Assembly: GCF_001905095.1 (NCBI RefSeq)
Contig: NZ_LWLS01000001.1
Span: 62,001 to 126,000, forward strand
Source of the DNA: Micromonospora sp. CB01531
Lineage (GTDB): Bacteria; Actinomycetota; Actinomycetes; Mycobacteriales; Micromonosporaceae
Length of the DNA: 64,000 nucleotides
Direction of reading: 5' to 3'
Shown here: in pieces, positions 1 to 8,871 of the stretch
How positions within the stretch are numbered: position 1 is the stretch's first letter
Layout: each line of letters begins with the position of its first letter
Notes under the pieces: generated by a model
What the model saw: only the letters and a program-made list of their open reading frames with translations
Database searches by the model: none
Told to the model about the DNA's origin: nothing
Translations under genes and position numbers: made by a program

Positions 1-1
1 C

Positions 2-2254
2 ACCGAGCGGCTCATCCCCGCCGACCTGGCCCGCCACGCCTGGCTCGCCGGCACCGACCTCGACCCGTCCCGGGCCGCCGACCTGCTCGTCGCCGCCGCC
101 CGCGACGCGGGTGGCCGGCTGGCGGTGGAGGAGTCGGCGCTGCACTTCCGCCGCGCCCTAGAGGTGACAGAGCAGCCAGCGCAGCGGGTCAAGATCATGG
201 TGGAGCTCGCCCAACTGCTGCTCCACATCGTCGGTGACGAGGCCCAGCGGCTGCTCACCGACGCCGCAGCGCTCGCGCTCACCCTCGACGAACCGGCGGT
301 GCTGGCCCGGGTCGCGCTCAGCGTCCACCGGCACCAGACCTTCACCGGCCGCCTGACCGACGCCGAGGAACTGCTGCGCGAGGCGTACCGCCGGTTCATC
401 GGCGAACCCGACGGCAGCATGCCGCTCAGCACCGTCGTCGCCGACCTCATCACCGCCACCGAGACGCTCGCCCGGCGCGGCCAGGACGACGAGGCGCTCA
501 CCTTCAGCCTCTGGGCCCGCCACGACACCACCTGGGGGCTCGGCACCGCCGCCGACCGGGCCGCGCTCACCGCCGAGATCCGCGACGTGGCCCGCCGGAC
601 CGGCGACCGGGAGACCGAGCTGTGGGCGACCTCGCTGCGCTGGGTCGCGCTGCTCGAACTCAACGACCCGCGCTACCAACAGGAGCTCACCGCCTTCGTC
701 ACGGCCGGCCAGGACGGCGACGTCGCCCGCCACAAGATCGCGGCCGCCATCGACGGCGGCATCATCGCCGGCTTCCGGGGCAACTTCGCCCAGGCCGACG
801 CGTTCCTCGCCGAGCTGGCCGACCTCGGTGAACGCGAGCACGCCGACCACGGCTTCATGAACCACCACCTGCACTGGTCGCGGCTGCTGCTGCAGGGCCG
901 GTTCGGCGAGATCGACACCCTGCTCGACGGGGTGGATCCGACCGACCGCTCCCACCTGGAGCTGGTCAGGGCGATCACCGCCGCCGAGCGCGGCGACGCC
1001 GAGACAGCCGCGAAGCTGACCGCCGGCATCGAATCCGCCGGCACCACGTACGCCCGGCCGATGTCCCCGCTATGGCTGCGCCTGCGCGCGCAGGCCGCCG
1101 CCGCGACACGCGACCCGCACCGCTGCGCGCAGGCCCGGCAGGCGCTCGCGCCGCACCGCGGCCAATGGATGGCCGCCCTGTTCGGCTGCGACATCAGCGG
1201 CCCGGTCGACCACTGGCTGGCCGTCGTCGACGCCGCGCAGGAGCGCTGGGACGACGCGATCGCCGGGTTCGAGGCGGCCCGCGACGCCGCCGACCGGATG
1301 GGCGCCCGACCGTGGTCGCTGATCAGCCGCGCCGCTCTGGTAGACGCCCTGACCGCGCGGGGTCGCACGGGCGACGCGGAGGCCGCCGCCGAGCTGCGCG
1401 CCGCCACCGGGGCCGAGGCGCGAACGCTCGGCATGGCGCAGGTCCTGCACCGGCTGGGCATCCCGGCGGCGGCACCCGTCGAGGTGGACGGCCCGGCGTC
1501 GGCCGGACCGGGCCAGGTGCCCGCCCCCGCGGGCGGCCTCGTCGCCCCGGTGACGGCGGCCGAGGTCCGGCCCCTCAGTGAGCAGGCCCTGGTGCCGGCG
1601 GCACCTGGACCCGAGCACCAGCCCGCCGCGCTGGCGGCACCCGGACCCGACCAGCCATCCGCCACGGTTGCCGCCACACGGGCAGCTCCCGGCCCGGCTC
1701 CGGTTCCGGACTACGAGTTCCGGCGTGACGGGGCCGTGTGGCGGCTCGCGTACTCCGGCACGGTGGTGCACCTGCCCGACGCCAAGGGCCTGCACGACCT
1801 GCGCCTGCTGCTGAGCCGCCCGGGCGTCGACGTGCCCGCCGTCGAGCTGCTCGACCCCGCCGCCGGGCCGGAGCTGGTGGCCGCCCGACGCCTCGGCGGT
1901 GACCCCGTCCTCGACGACGAGGCCAAGGCGCGCTACCGGCGCCACCTGCAGCGGCTCGACGACGAGATCGACCGGGCCGCCGCACGCGGCGACGAGGCGA
2001 AGGTTGCCGCCCTCGACGCCGAGCGCGCGGCGCTGCTGGACGAGCTGCGCGCCGCGGCCGGGCTGGCTGGCCGCAGCCGCCGGCTCGGCGACGAGGCCGA
2101 ACGGGCCCGCAAGGCGGTGACCGCTCGGATCCGCGACACCCTACGCCGGCTCGACGACCGGCACCCCGCGCTGGCGGCCCACCTGCGTGACACGGTCTCC
2201 ACCGGCAGTTCCTGCCGCTACCTGCCCCCGCAGCCGCTGCCGTGGCGCCTTTAG
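2..2254 (+). CDS. Large TPR-type regulator/ATPase, C-terminal part (5' end outside window)
   Basis: The reading frame is open from base 2, so the gene begins before the window. The visible ~750 residues start in helical repeat sequence (for example the ALHFRRALEV stretch near base 140), typical of the TPR region that follows the ATPase in large actinobacterial AAA/STAND regulators. A Pro/Ala-rich linker lies near 1500-1690. A final domain (about 1700-2250) holds a winged-helix-like core with 'KGLHDLRLLLSRPG', then a charged coiled-coil rich in Arg, Glu and Ala. That C-terminal arrangement is common in actinobacterial ATP-binding proteins that lack a LuxR helix-turn-helix. No ATPase motif can be seen because the N-terminus is missing. 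The exact role and ligand are unknown. It converges on the dehydrogenase gene that ends at 2371. Confidence 0.7.
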   Translation, partial: TERLIPADLARHAWLAGTDLDPSRAADLLVAAARDAGGRLAVEESALHFRRALEVTEQPAQRVKIMVELAQLLLHIVGDEAQRLLTDAAALALTLDEPAVLARVALSVHRHQTFTGRLTDAEELLREAYRRFIGEPDGSMPLSTVVADLITATETLARRGQDDEALTFSLWARHDTTWGLGTAADRAALTAEIRDVARRTGDRETELWATSLRWVALLELNDPRYQQELTAFVTAGQDGDVARHKIAAAIDGGIIAGFRGNFAQADAFLAELADLGEREHADHGFMNHHLHWSRLLLQGRFGEIDTLLDGVDPTDRSHLELVRAITAAERGDAETAAKLTAGIESAGTTYARPMSPLWLRLRAQAAAATRDPHRCAQARQALAPHRGQWMAALFGCDISGPVDHWLAVVDAAQERWDDAIAGFEAARDAADRMGARPWSLISRAALVDALTARGRTGDAEAAAELRAATGAEARTLGMAQVLHRLGIPAAAPVEVDGPASAGPGQVPAPAGGLVAPVTAAEVRPLSEQALVPAAPGPEHQPAALAAPGPDQPSATVAATRAAPGPAPVPDYEFRRDGAVWRLAYSGTVVHLPDAKGLHDLRLLLSRPGVDVPAVELLDPAAGPELVAARRLGGDPVLDDEAKARYRRHLQRLDDEIDRAAARGDEAKVAALDAERAALLDELRAAAGLAGRSRRLGDEAERARKAVTARIRDTLRRLDDRHPALAAHLRDTVSTGSSCRYLPPQPLPWRL

Positions 2255-2370
2255 GCCGGGTCGCCGGGCCGGCCCGGCACAACCGGGACCTGAGGTGGTT
2301 GGGATGTCGCGCTCTGGCGCGGGCCGCCTCGGCCGCCGTCCGGGCGGCGTCGGCGTCGGCCCGGTCCGCG

Positions 2371-3252
2371 TCAGCGGCGCCCCAGGACCTCGGCGATCCG
2401 GATGAATCCGTCCGTGCCGTGGCCCAGCCCGATCGTGCGGCGGGCCAGGCCTTCCGCCGCCCGCATCACGCCCGCGTCGATGCCGTGGGCCTCGGAGGCG
2501 TGGACGATGTGGGCCATCGACGACGCGGCCGAGGTGACCGGGTTGATCTCACCGGAGTAGGTCCCGTGCTCCAGGTCCTCGGCGAACTGCTCGAAGAGCG
2601 GCGGGATGATCGCGCCGATGCCCTTGGCGAACGGCACCAGCTCGCGGGCGGTGACACCCTCCGCCCGCGCCACCGCCAGCGCGTGGGCGTAGCCGGCCAT
2701 CGCGGTCCAGAAGATGTCGAGCAGCGCGATGTCGTACGCCGCCGCCCGGCCGATCTCCTCGCCGAGGTGGGTGTGGGTGCCGCCCAGCGCGTCCAGCACC
2801 GGCCGGTGCTGCTGGTAGAGCTCCTTCGGGCCGCTGTGGATGAAGACCCCGGCCGGCGTTCCGATGGTCGTGGCCGGTGTCATGATCGCGCCGTCCAGGT
2901 AGCCGATGCCGTGGGCGGCCGCCCAGTCGGCGGCGTCCCGGGCCCGGTCCGGCGTGTCGGCGGTCAGGTTCACCGCCGTGTGCCCCTTGAGCGCAGCGGT
3001 GACCGCCTCCTGCCGGAGGATGGCGTCGCTGGCGTCGTAGTTCACCACGCAGACCACGGTCAAGTCGCTCGTGGCGACCGCCTCCTCCGCCGATTCGGCG
3101 GCAACCGCACCCCGCTCGACCAACGCCTGGCCCCGGCCCGGGGTCCGGTTCCAGATCGTGGTCCGTACGCCGGCGTCCAGGAACGCACCGGCCAGCGAGC
3201 GTCCCATCGGACCCAGGCCGAGCACGGTGACAGACTTTTCGTCCACGGACAT
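2371..3252 (-). CDS. NAD(P)-dependent oxidoreductase, imine reductase / 3-hydroxyisobutyrate dehydrogenase family
   Basis: The protein (293 aa) opens with a Rossmann motif, VLGLGPMGRSLAGAFLDAG, and the NRTPGR turn typical of NADP-preferring members. The C-terminal half is the all-alpha dimerisation domain of the 3-hydroxyisobutyrate dehydrogenase superfamily. The catalytic Lys of classic hydroxyacid dehydrogenases is not obvious, which fits the imine reductase-like branch, but the substrate cannot be read from sequence. I chose the ATG at 3252 because GAGGAG sits 7 bases before it. The ATG at 3267 would place that Shine-Dalgarno inside the gene. It is transcribed divergently from an HxlR regulator across a short spacer with an inverted repeat, which suggests control by that regulator. 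Confidence 0.85.
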   Translation of the reverse strand: MSVDEKSVTVLGLGPMGRSLAGAFLDAGVRTTIWNRTPGRGQALVERGAVAAESAEEAVATSDLTVVCVVNYDASDAILRQEAVTAALKGHTAVNLTADTPDRARDAADWAAAHGIGYLDGAIMTPATTIGTPAGVFIHSGPKELYQQHRPVLDALGGTHTHLGEEIGRAAAYDIALLDIFWTAMAGYAHALAVARAEGVTARELVPFAKGIGAIIPPLFEQFAEDLEHGTYSGEINPVTSAASSMAHIVHASEAHGIDAGVMRAAEGLARRTIGLGHGTDGFIRIAEVLGRR

Positions 3253-3277
3253 ACCTCGACTCCTCATTGGCAGAACC

Positions 3278-3292
3278 CATCAAATAGTGATG
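3278..3292. promoter_or_regulatory. Inverted repeat between divergent genes, candidate HxlR operator
   Basis: CATCA, five bases (AATAG), then TGATG form a perfect dyad in the spacer between the dehydrogenase and the HxlR gene. The area is AT-rich against a GC-rich background. Binding by the adjacent regulator is inferred from position. Confidence 0.45.
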
Positions 3293-3304
3293 AATAGGGC
3301 GGAG

Positions 3305-3655
3305 ATGACGCGCAGTCGTGCCCAGGACCCGAATGTGTGCGGAGTGACCGCCGCGATCGCCGTGATCGACGGCAAGTGGAAGACGATTCTGCTCTGGCTG
3401 CTGGAATCCGGTCCGCGTCGTCCCGGAGAGCTCCGCCGGAGCCTGCCCGGCCTCACCGAGAAGGTGCTGACTCAGGCCCTTCGGGAGATGGAGGCCGATG
3501 GGCTGGTGCACCGAGAGGTGCACGACGAGATGCCGTTGAAGACCGAATATTCCCTTACCGCGTTCGGTCGCGAACTCTCCGAGGCGCTGGCACCCCTGTC
3601 GGACTGGGGCCACCGTCGCCTGGCGAAGCTCACCAACGCCCAACCGGCGTCCTGA
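3305..3655 (+). CDS. HxlR-family winged-helix transcriptional regulator
   Basis: The 116-residue protein matches the usual HxlR length and core: an N-terminal Cys followed by a GKWKTILLWLL helix, the RPGELRRSLPGLTEKVLTQAL recognition region and a basic beta-wing. The lone N-terminal Cys lies where redox-sensing HxlR proteins such as HypR carry theirs, so electrophile or disulfide sensing is possible but unproven. ATG 3305 has AGGG six bases upstream. The ATG at 3290 is in frame but overlaps the dyad. It is divergent from the imine-reductase-like dehydrogenase, its probable target. Confidence 0.85.
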   Translation: MTRSRAQDPNVCGVTAAIAVIDGKWKTILLWLLESGPRRPGELRRSLPGLTEKVLTQALREMEADGLVHREVHDEMPLKTEYSLTAFGRELSEALAPLSDWGHRRLAKLTNAQPAS

Positions 3656-3786
3656 ACCATCGCCACCTCCGGCTCGTTTCGCACACTGGCGGTCCCTCGA
3701 CCGCCCATGACCAGCTTGGCCCCGCCGTCAGCCGCCGCCAAGTACCCACAAAAAGGTGGCTACCCGGGAAGACTCCGCAAAGGACG

Positions 3787-3820
3787 GACGACGGGCGCCC
3801 CAGCCGGGGCGCCCGTCGTC
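3787..3820. terminator. Perfect 15-bp hairpin between convergent genes
   Basis: Arms 3787-3801 and 3806-3820 pair perfectly around the 4-base loop AGCC, without a T-tract. It lies between the HxlR gene and the convergent ABC permease gene and probably terminates both. Confidence 0.75.
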
Positions 3821-3830
3821 GAGCGGAGGA

Positions 3831-4685
3831 TCAGCGGCGGTTGAAGCGGTACATGGTCAGCGAGCCGAAGACCACGACGAACCCGATGCTCCACAGCAGC
3901 AGCCACATCGTGTTCGCCGCGTCGGACGAGCCGGCCATCGCCGCGCGTACCGACGCCACCAGGTGGGTGATCGGGTTGACCTTGACGAACGCCTGCAGCC
4001 AGCCCGGCATGGTGCTCGGGTTGACGAAGACGTTGCTCAGGAAGGTCAGCGGGAACAGCACCATCATGCTGACCCCCATCACCGACTTCTCGCTGCGCAG
4101 CACCAGGCCGAAGAACGTCCAGACCCAGGAGAACGCGAACGAGAAGACCACCAGCAGGCCGATGCCCGCCAGCACGCCGAGCAGCCCGCCGTCGGGCCGG
4201 AAGCCGAGCGCCAGCCCGACGCCGAGGATGACCACCGCGGCGAGGATGTAGCGCAGCACGTCCCCGAAGATCATGCCGACCAGTGCGGCCGGCCGCCAGA
4301 CCGGCAGCGTCCGGATCCGGTCGAAGACGCCCTTCTCGATGTCGTTGTTGAGGCCGACTCCGGTGTACATGGTGATCATCACGACGCTGGTCACCATGAT
4401 GCCGGGCAGGAAGAACTGCAGGTAGTCCCGCGGGCTGCCGGCGAGGGCGCCGCCGAACAGGTACGTGAACATCAGCACCATGATGATCGGGAACGCGGTC
4501 ACGTCGAACAGCTGCTCCGGCACGTGCTTGATCTTCAACAGCGCCCGCCAGCCGAACGTGAGCGACGCCGACAAAGCATTCGGCCGCGGTGGCCGGGCAC
4601 CCGGCGCGAGGACCGTCGCCAACGCCTCGGCGGACGGCACGTAGACGGACGGCGCCCGCCCGGTGGTGGTCGCGGTGTCGCTCAT
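3831..4685 (-). CDS. ABC-2 type transporter permease (DrrB-like)
   Basis: The 284-residue inner-membrane protein has about six hydrophobic segments and the ABC-2 permease layout. An N-terminal cytoplasmic part ends near [14 protein letters not shown], followed by membrane pairs and a conserved [17 protein letters not shown] segment before the last helices. It pairs with the ATPase encoded just upstream. The two genes overlap by four bases (ATGA), so translation is probably coupled. DrrAB systems export drugs or lipids and often give self-resistance. The substrate is not determinable here. Confidence 0.88.
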   Translation of the reverse strand: MSDTATTTGRAPSVYVPSAEALATVLAPGARPPRPNALSASLTFGWRALLKIKHVPEQLFDVTAFPIIMVLMFTYLFGGALAGSPRDYLQFFLPGIMVTSVVMITMYTGVGLNNDIEKGVFDRIRTLPVWRPAALVGMIFGDVLRYILAAVVILGVGLALGFRPDGGLLGVLAGIGLLVVFSFAFSWVWTFFGLVLRSEKSVMGVSMMVLFPLTFLSNVFVNPSTMPGWLQAFVKVNPITHLVASVRAAMAGSSDAANTMWLLLWSIGFVVVFGSLTMYRFNRR

Positions 4686-5695
4686 CGGGCTGCCTCCAGC
4701 TGGTCGTCCCGCTCGTCGGCCGCGACGGCGGGGTGGTCGGTGAGGGCCAGGAACACCTCGTCCAGGCTCGGCTGGCCGAGGGAGAAGTCGTCGACGACGA
4801 TGCCGGCGCGGGCCAGCTCCCCGAGCGCCCGAGCGGCCTGCTCGCTGGCCTCGAGGTCGCTGCCCTCCTCGCCGACCCGGGCCGTCATGGCCACCGGATC
4901 CGCTTCGAGCTGCACCGGCACGCCGAGCGCCGCCTGGAGCAGCTTCTCGGCCTCCGGCCGCTGGCCCGCATCGCGCAGCCGCACATGGATGGTGCCGGAG
5001 CCGACCGACGACTTCAGCTCGCCCGGGGTGCCCTCGGCGATCACCTTGCCGTGGTCGATCACCGCGATCCGACCGGCGAGCTGGTCGGCCTCGTCCAGGT
5101 ACTGCGTGGTCAGCAGCACCGTCGTGCCGTGCGCCACCACCGCCCGGACGATCTCCCACACCTGGTTGCGGCTGCGCGGGTCCAGCCCCGTCGTCGGCTC
5201 GTCCAGGAAGAGCAGGTCCGGGGTGTTCAGGATGCTCGCCGCGATGTCGATCCGCCGCCGCATCCCGCCCGAGTACTTCTTCACCTGCCGGCCCGCCGCC
5301 TCCGTCAGACCGAACGCGGCGAGCAGGCTCTCCGCTCGCGCCCGGGCGGCCAGCTTGGGCAGCCCGAGCAGGCGGCCCAGCAGGACCAGGTTCTCCGATC
5401 CGGTCAGGTCCTCGTCCAGCGAGGCGTACTGGCCGGTCAGGCTGACCCGGGCGCGCACCGCGTCGGCCTCGGTCACCACGTCGTGGCCGAACACCCGCGC
5501 GCGCCCGCCGTCGGGGCGCAACAGCGTCGCCAGCACCCGCACCGCCGTGGTCTTGCCGGCACCGTTCGGGCCGAGCAGCCCGTAGACGGTGCCGGCCGGG
5601 ACCTGAAGGTCCAGGCCGTCGAGCGCGCGGGTCGCGCCGAACGAGCGGACCAGCCCGTCGGCCTCGACAGCCAGACCGGTGTTCCGTTTACTCAT
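4682..5695 (-). CDS. ABC transporter ATP-binding protein (DrrA-like)
   Basis: The 337-residue ATPase has Walker [10 protein letters not shown] at residues 42-50, the signature YSGGMRRR, Walker [14 protein letters not shown] and an H-loop region, followed by the ~100-residue C-terminal extension typical of DrrA-type daunorubicin-resistance ATPases. ATG 5695 is preceded by GAAGGAAGG at good spacing. Longer upstream readings have no family similarity. The gene lies 22 bp after the FMN reductase gene and overlaps the permease start, so the three form one operon. Confidence 0.9.
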   Translation of the reverse strand: MSKRNTGLAVEADGLVRSFGATRALDGLDLQVPAGTVYGLLGPNGAGKTTAVRVLATLLRPDGGRARVFGHDVVTEADAVRARVSLTGQYASLDEDLTGSENLVLLGRLLGLPKLAARARAESLLAAFGLTEAAGRQVKKYSGGMRRRIDIAASILNTPDLLFLDEPTTGLDPRSRNQVWEIVRAVVAHGTTVLLTTQYLDEADQLAGRIAVIDHGKVIAEGTPGELKSSVGSGTIHVRLRDAGQRPEAEKLLQAALGVPVQLEADPVAMTARVGEEGSDLEASEQAARALGELARAGIVVDDFSLGQPSLDEVFLALTDHPAVAADERDDQLEAAR

Positions 5696-5717
5696 GATCA
5701 CTACCTTCCTTCGACAA

Positions 5718-6272
5718 TCAGGAGACGTACGGGCGCGCCGCCCGGCCGTCGCGCAGCGCCAGCCCCCACCAGCAGAGCTCGTCGAGCAGCACCCGGGCGT
5801 CCTGGCGCAGCTGGTCCTCGACCTGCGGCGTCGACTCACCACCGAGCAGGTCGACACCGACGAAGTCGCGCACCGTCACGGCGTGCAGGGCGGTGAAAAC
5901 CGTCCGGAGCTGGTCGACCGCGTGCAGGCCGACCGAACGGCAGCCGTACGACACGAAGCCGACCGGCTTGGCCTGCCACTCGTCGTACGCGTAGTCGATC
6001 GCCTGTTTCAACGAGGCCGGGAAGCTGTGGTTGTACTCGGGGGTGACCACGACGAACGCCTCCGCCCGGCTCACCTCCTCGGCGAACGACCGCATGGTGG
6101 CCGTCGGCTCAGCGGGGTAGCTGGCGGGGAAGTCGTACGCGGCGAGGTCGACGACGGACACCGCCATGTCGTCGCGCTGCCGCGCCTGGTCGACGAACCA
6201 GCGACCGATCCGGTCGCCCATCCGCCCCTCGCGGGTACTGCCGATGATCACGGCGAGCTGTAGCGGCGCCAT
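5718..6272 (-). CDS. NADPH-dependent FMN reductase (flavodoxin-like fold)
   Basis: The 184-residue protein begins [14 protein letters not shown], the FMN-phosphate binding loop of the FMN_red family, and has the second loop [20 protein letters not shown] near the middle. Such enzymes reduce free or bound flavin, quinones or azo compounds in the cytoplasm. ATG 6272 has GGGGAGGA just upstream. It is the first gene of the operon with the DrrAB-like exporter, so it may help detoxify compounds that the pump expels, which is an inference from context. Confidence 0.88.
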   Translation of the reverse strand: MAPLQLAVIIGSTREGRMGDRIGRWFVDQARQRDDMAVSVVDLAAYDFPASYPAEPTATMRSFAEEVSRAEAFVVVTPEYNHSFPASLKQAIDYAYDEWQAKPVGFVSYGCRSVGLHAVDQLRTVFTALHAVTVRDFVGVDLLGGESTPQVEDQLRQDARVLLDELCWWGLALRDGRAARPYVS

Positions 6273-6417
6273 GCTTCCTCCCCGGCTCCGTCGGGCCTCA
6301 CCCGTCAGGCGCGAGACGCCGGCCGGCAGCCGCCAGATCGGATCTGGCGGAGCCGCCAAACGCGGCCCGGATTGTCGGTGGCGGCTGCTTGAATTGCGCC
6401 GGAGACGAGGGGGCGGC

Positions 6418-6930
6418 ATGGCCGACGTGCGCATCCAGCCGTGGATCGAGGGCGACCTGGACCTGTTGCGGCAGCTCAACTCGCCGGAGGTGCGGCGGCA
6501 CACGGGCGGGCCGGAGACCGACGAGCAGGTCGTGAGCCGCAACGCCCGCTACGCGCGGCCGAGCGGCACCGGTCTCGGTTGCATGTTCACCATCGCGCTG
6601 CTGGACGGGACCAAGGTGGGCAGCGTCGGTTACTGGGAGCGCGCCTGGCGCGGCGAGCAGGTCTGGGAGTTGGGCTGGGCGGTGCTGCCGGCGCACCAGG
6701 GGAGAGGGCTGGCCACCGCGGCGGTGCTCGCGACGCTGGACGCGGCCCGCGCCGCGGGGAGCCGGCGCTGGGCGCACGCCTACCCGTCGGTCGAGAACCC
6801 GGCGTCGAACGCGGTCTGCCGCAAGGCCGGTTTCACGCTGCTCGGCGAGACCGAGTTCGAATACCCGCCGGGGCACCTGATCCGGTCCAACGACTGGCGC
6901 ATCGACCTGACCGGCAAGACCGAGAAGTGA
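6418..6930 (+). CDS. GNAT-family N-acetyltransferase
   Basis: The 170-residue protein has the GNAT fold. The acetyl-CoA pyrophosphate loop is LPAHQGRGLATAAV (Q/RxxGxG/A) near residue 95, and the later NPASNAVCRKAGF motif is typical of the RimJ/RimL/small-molecule branch. The substrate is unknown. The start at 6418 follows a purine-rich stretch and gives the expected N-terminus (VRIQPW, beta-1). It is divergent from the FMN reductase operon. Confidence 0.85.
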   Translation: MADVRIQPWIEGDLDLLRQLNSPEVRRHTGGPETDEQVVSRNARYARPSGTGLGCMFTIALLDGTKVGSVGYWERAWRGEQVWELGWAVLPAHQGRGLATAAVLATLDAARAAGSRRWAHAYPSVENPASNAVCRKAGFTLLGETEFEYPPGHLIRSNDWRIDLTGKTEK

Positions 6931-6953
6931 CGGCGCCGGCGGCCGAGAGACAG

Positions 6954-6990
6954 CCGACCCGGCGACGCGTCGTTGCGCCGCCGGGGTCGG
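6954..6990. terminator. Imperfect hairpin between convergent genes
   Basis: CCGACCC-GGCG pairs with CGCCGGGGTCGG with one bulged base, between the acetyltransferase and the LAxTG peptide gene. It is a plausible but imperfect terminator. Confidence 0.4.
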
Positions 6991-7021
6991 TCGGACCGGT
7001 CGGGTCAGTGTCGCGGAAGCT

Positions 7022-7186
7022 TCACCGAGAGCGGCGAAGCTTCGGAGCGATCCGCATCAGCGCGGATCCGACAGCCACCATGGCGAACCCCGCCAGCACG
7101 ACCCAGACGGTGCTGGCTCCGGTGACCGCGAGTCCACCAGAAGTAGCTGCACCAGCAGCCGCAGGGGCAGTCACGTTGTTGTACAT
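7022..7186 (-). CDS. 54-residue surface peptide with LAxTG sortase signal
   Basis: This small gene starts 6 bp after the glycosyltransferase stop codon. The peptide begins MYNNVTAPAA, has a short Ala/Gly/Ser stretch, then LAVTG at residues 19-23, one hydrophobic segment (about 25-41) and a basic tail (KLRRSR). That is the full layout of a class E sortase substrate, with almost nothing outside the sorting signal and no clear N-terminal signal peptide. The only purine-rich tract (AAGGA) is 15 or more bases upstream, so expression may depend on translational coupling. Family members of this size beside glycosyltransferases are, to my knowledge, uncharacterised. Confidence 0.65.
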   Translation of the reverse strand: MYNNVTAPAAAGAATSGGLAVTGASTVWVVLAGFAMVAVGSALMRIAPKLRRSR

Positions 7187-7192
7187 CTCTGG

Positions 7193-8572
7193 TTACCAGT
7201 TCCTTTCTCGGCGCAGAATGGCATCTGCGTATGCCTTGGCGTGGACGAATTGCAGAAAGAGGTCAAGGACCAACTCGTACATCGTCGCCGAAGCGAGCAT
7301 GTACTTCCAGCCGCGATAGCGGACGGTCACCACCCGCTCGACGACAAAGATGCTGGAAATTGCCAGCCAGAACGGCTGGATGTGGATTCCCCCGTAGACG
7401 ACCACGGTGTACACGAGGGATCCCAGATACCCGAACGTGACGAGCACCCCGAGGAGTGTCATCAACTGCCTGCCCCAGTACCGCCACGTCACACGCGTGA
7501 GCCCGTACTGAAAGCAGTTCTCGACGGCCCCCCGCTTCCAGCGCAGGCGCTGCCTCCAGAGGTCGCCCCAGGTGCCCATGACCTCGGTGACCAGTGAACA
7601 TTCCTTGGGGGAGAGGACCGTGTAGCCGAGATGGCGCAAGGCGAAGGTCATCTCATTGTCCTCGGTCAGGACGGTGGTGTCGTAGACGCCACCCGCTCCG
7701 TCGCCCGTGGGGAGCTTGCCACTGAGTCTCGCCGCGGAGATTTCCTTCAGGGTGCCTGCCCGGAACACCGCAGCGGTCCCGGTGACCACCAGGCACTTCC
7801 CGTTCAATCGGGCCAGGTCCCGGGCATAGCGCATGTACTCGTTGCGTTGCAGGTGGCCGACGAACCCGCTGCCGCTGCTGCCCCGGAACACGCCCCCTAC
7901 GGCACCCAGCCGTGGATCGGCGCTGAGCTTCGCCACCGCGTGCGTCAGGAAGTGCGGGTCCAGGACCGAATCAGCGTCCACCACCATCACGAAGTCGTCA
8001 CTCGCCAGTTTCGGCAGCAGTTGGGCAAGAACCTGATTCAGCGCGCCCGCTTTTTTGTGTCGGTTCTCGTACGTCGTGAAGACGCGTGCACCGGCCTGTG
8101 CGGCCAGTCTCGCCGTTTCATCCCGACAGTTGTCGGCGATGACCACAACCTGTGTGGGCTGGTACGTCTGCCGCACCAGCGCGGTGACCGCTTGGCTGAT
8201 CCCCTGGGCTTCGTTGTGCGCAGGAACCAGCACGATGAGCTGCCCAGGCACCTTGGCGCTACCACGGGCCGCAGCCGCGTTCCTCCTCACCGAGCGCCCC
8301 GCGTCGCGCCGTCCGGCGCCTCGATAGGGCTCCCGGGCAGGCCGGCGGTGCCGGCCCTGGCGGTGCGGGGTCGGGTGAGGCCGGTGCCACACCTCTGCTG
8401 CGGCGCGGCCGGAGGTGTCGTTGGAGCGGTTGTTCGGCGCCACGACGGGCCGGTCCGGCGCCACGACGGGCCGGTCCCCCGGCCGGGTATGGGCAACCCG
8501 TACCCGCCCCCTGGCCACCTCGTTGTACGCGGGCAACGCCACCACGGCCGGGGTGCGCCGGTAGGTGCTCAT
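7193..8572 (-). CDS. Family 2 glycosyltransferase, hyaluronan/cellulose/chitin synthase-like
   Basis: The 459-residue protein has the processive GT2 motifs in order: PAHNEAQGI, the UDP-sugar site VVDADS, the TEDNEMTFAL acceptor/catalytic motif and QRLRW in WRQRLRWKRG. Three C-terminal membrane segments follow and would form the channel. The N-terminal ~110 residues are basic, Pro/Arg-rich and carry a short PVVAP repeat. They lack the membrane helix usual for hyaluronan synthases. The start at 8572 is uncertain, since no strong Shine-Dalgarno is visible and two in-frame ATGs lie just upstream. It probably polymerises a cell-surface polysaccharide and is co-transcribed with the LAxTG peptide. 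Confidence 0.85.
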   Translation of the reverse strand: MSTYRRTPAVVALPAYNEVARGRVRVAHTRPGDRPVVAPDRPVVAPNNRSNDTSGRAAAEVWHRPHPTPHRQGRHRRPAREPYRGAGRRDAGRSVRRNAAAARGSAKVPGQLIVLVPAHNEAQGISQAVTALVRQTYQPTQVVVIADNCRDETARLAAQAGARVFTTYENRHKKAGALNQVLAQLLPKLASDDFVMVVDADSVLDPHFLTHAVAKLSADPRLGAVGGVFRGSSGSGFVGHLQRNEYMRYARDLARLNGKCLVVTGTAAVFRAGTLKEISAARLSGKLPTGDGAGGVYDTTVLTEDNEMTFALRHLGYTVLSPKECSLVTEVMGTWGDLWRQRLRWKRGAVENCFQYGLTRVTWRYWGRQLMTLLGVLVTFGYLGSLVYTVVVYGGIHIQPFWLAISSIFVVERVVTVRYRGWKYMLASATMYELVLDLFLQFVHAKAYADAILRRERNW

Positions 8573-8871
8573 GGGATACGAGATATCCGTTCCTGTTGGT
8601 GCTCGCGCCATCGGCGCCACCGCCTACAGCCGGGCGGGCGACGGTCCTCCAGTCGCTTACAGTATTCGACGATCCCGATCCGTACCCCACAGCGATACGA
8701 ACCAATCTCGCTGCCTGACTGTCCCGTCAGCCAGACCCATGTCGCCGGCTTGCCCGGCGGTACGGCCCCGGCCGCCCACAGGTGGCGGACCCTGGCGTGC
8801 CGGTGAGGGTGGCCGGCCCACGCGGACGGCCGGGCTGGCCCGGCCGAACGGTGGATCGGGTGGGGCATCCG
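8573..8871. other. Intergenic, upstream of glycosyltransferase
   Basis: No convincing gene on either strand. On the minus strand TACTGT (8659-8664) could be a -10 for the glycosyltransferase operon. CTGAC and GTCAG flank six bases at 8715-8730. Neither is strong. Confidence 0.3.

Noticed and set aside
2263..2278. GCCGGGCCGGCCCGGC palindrome as terminator or operator
   Set aside because: Perfect palindrome but with no loop, and such GC palindromes arise easily in this composition; kept out of the features.
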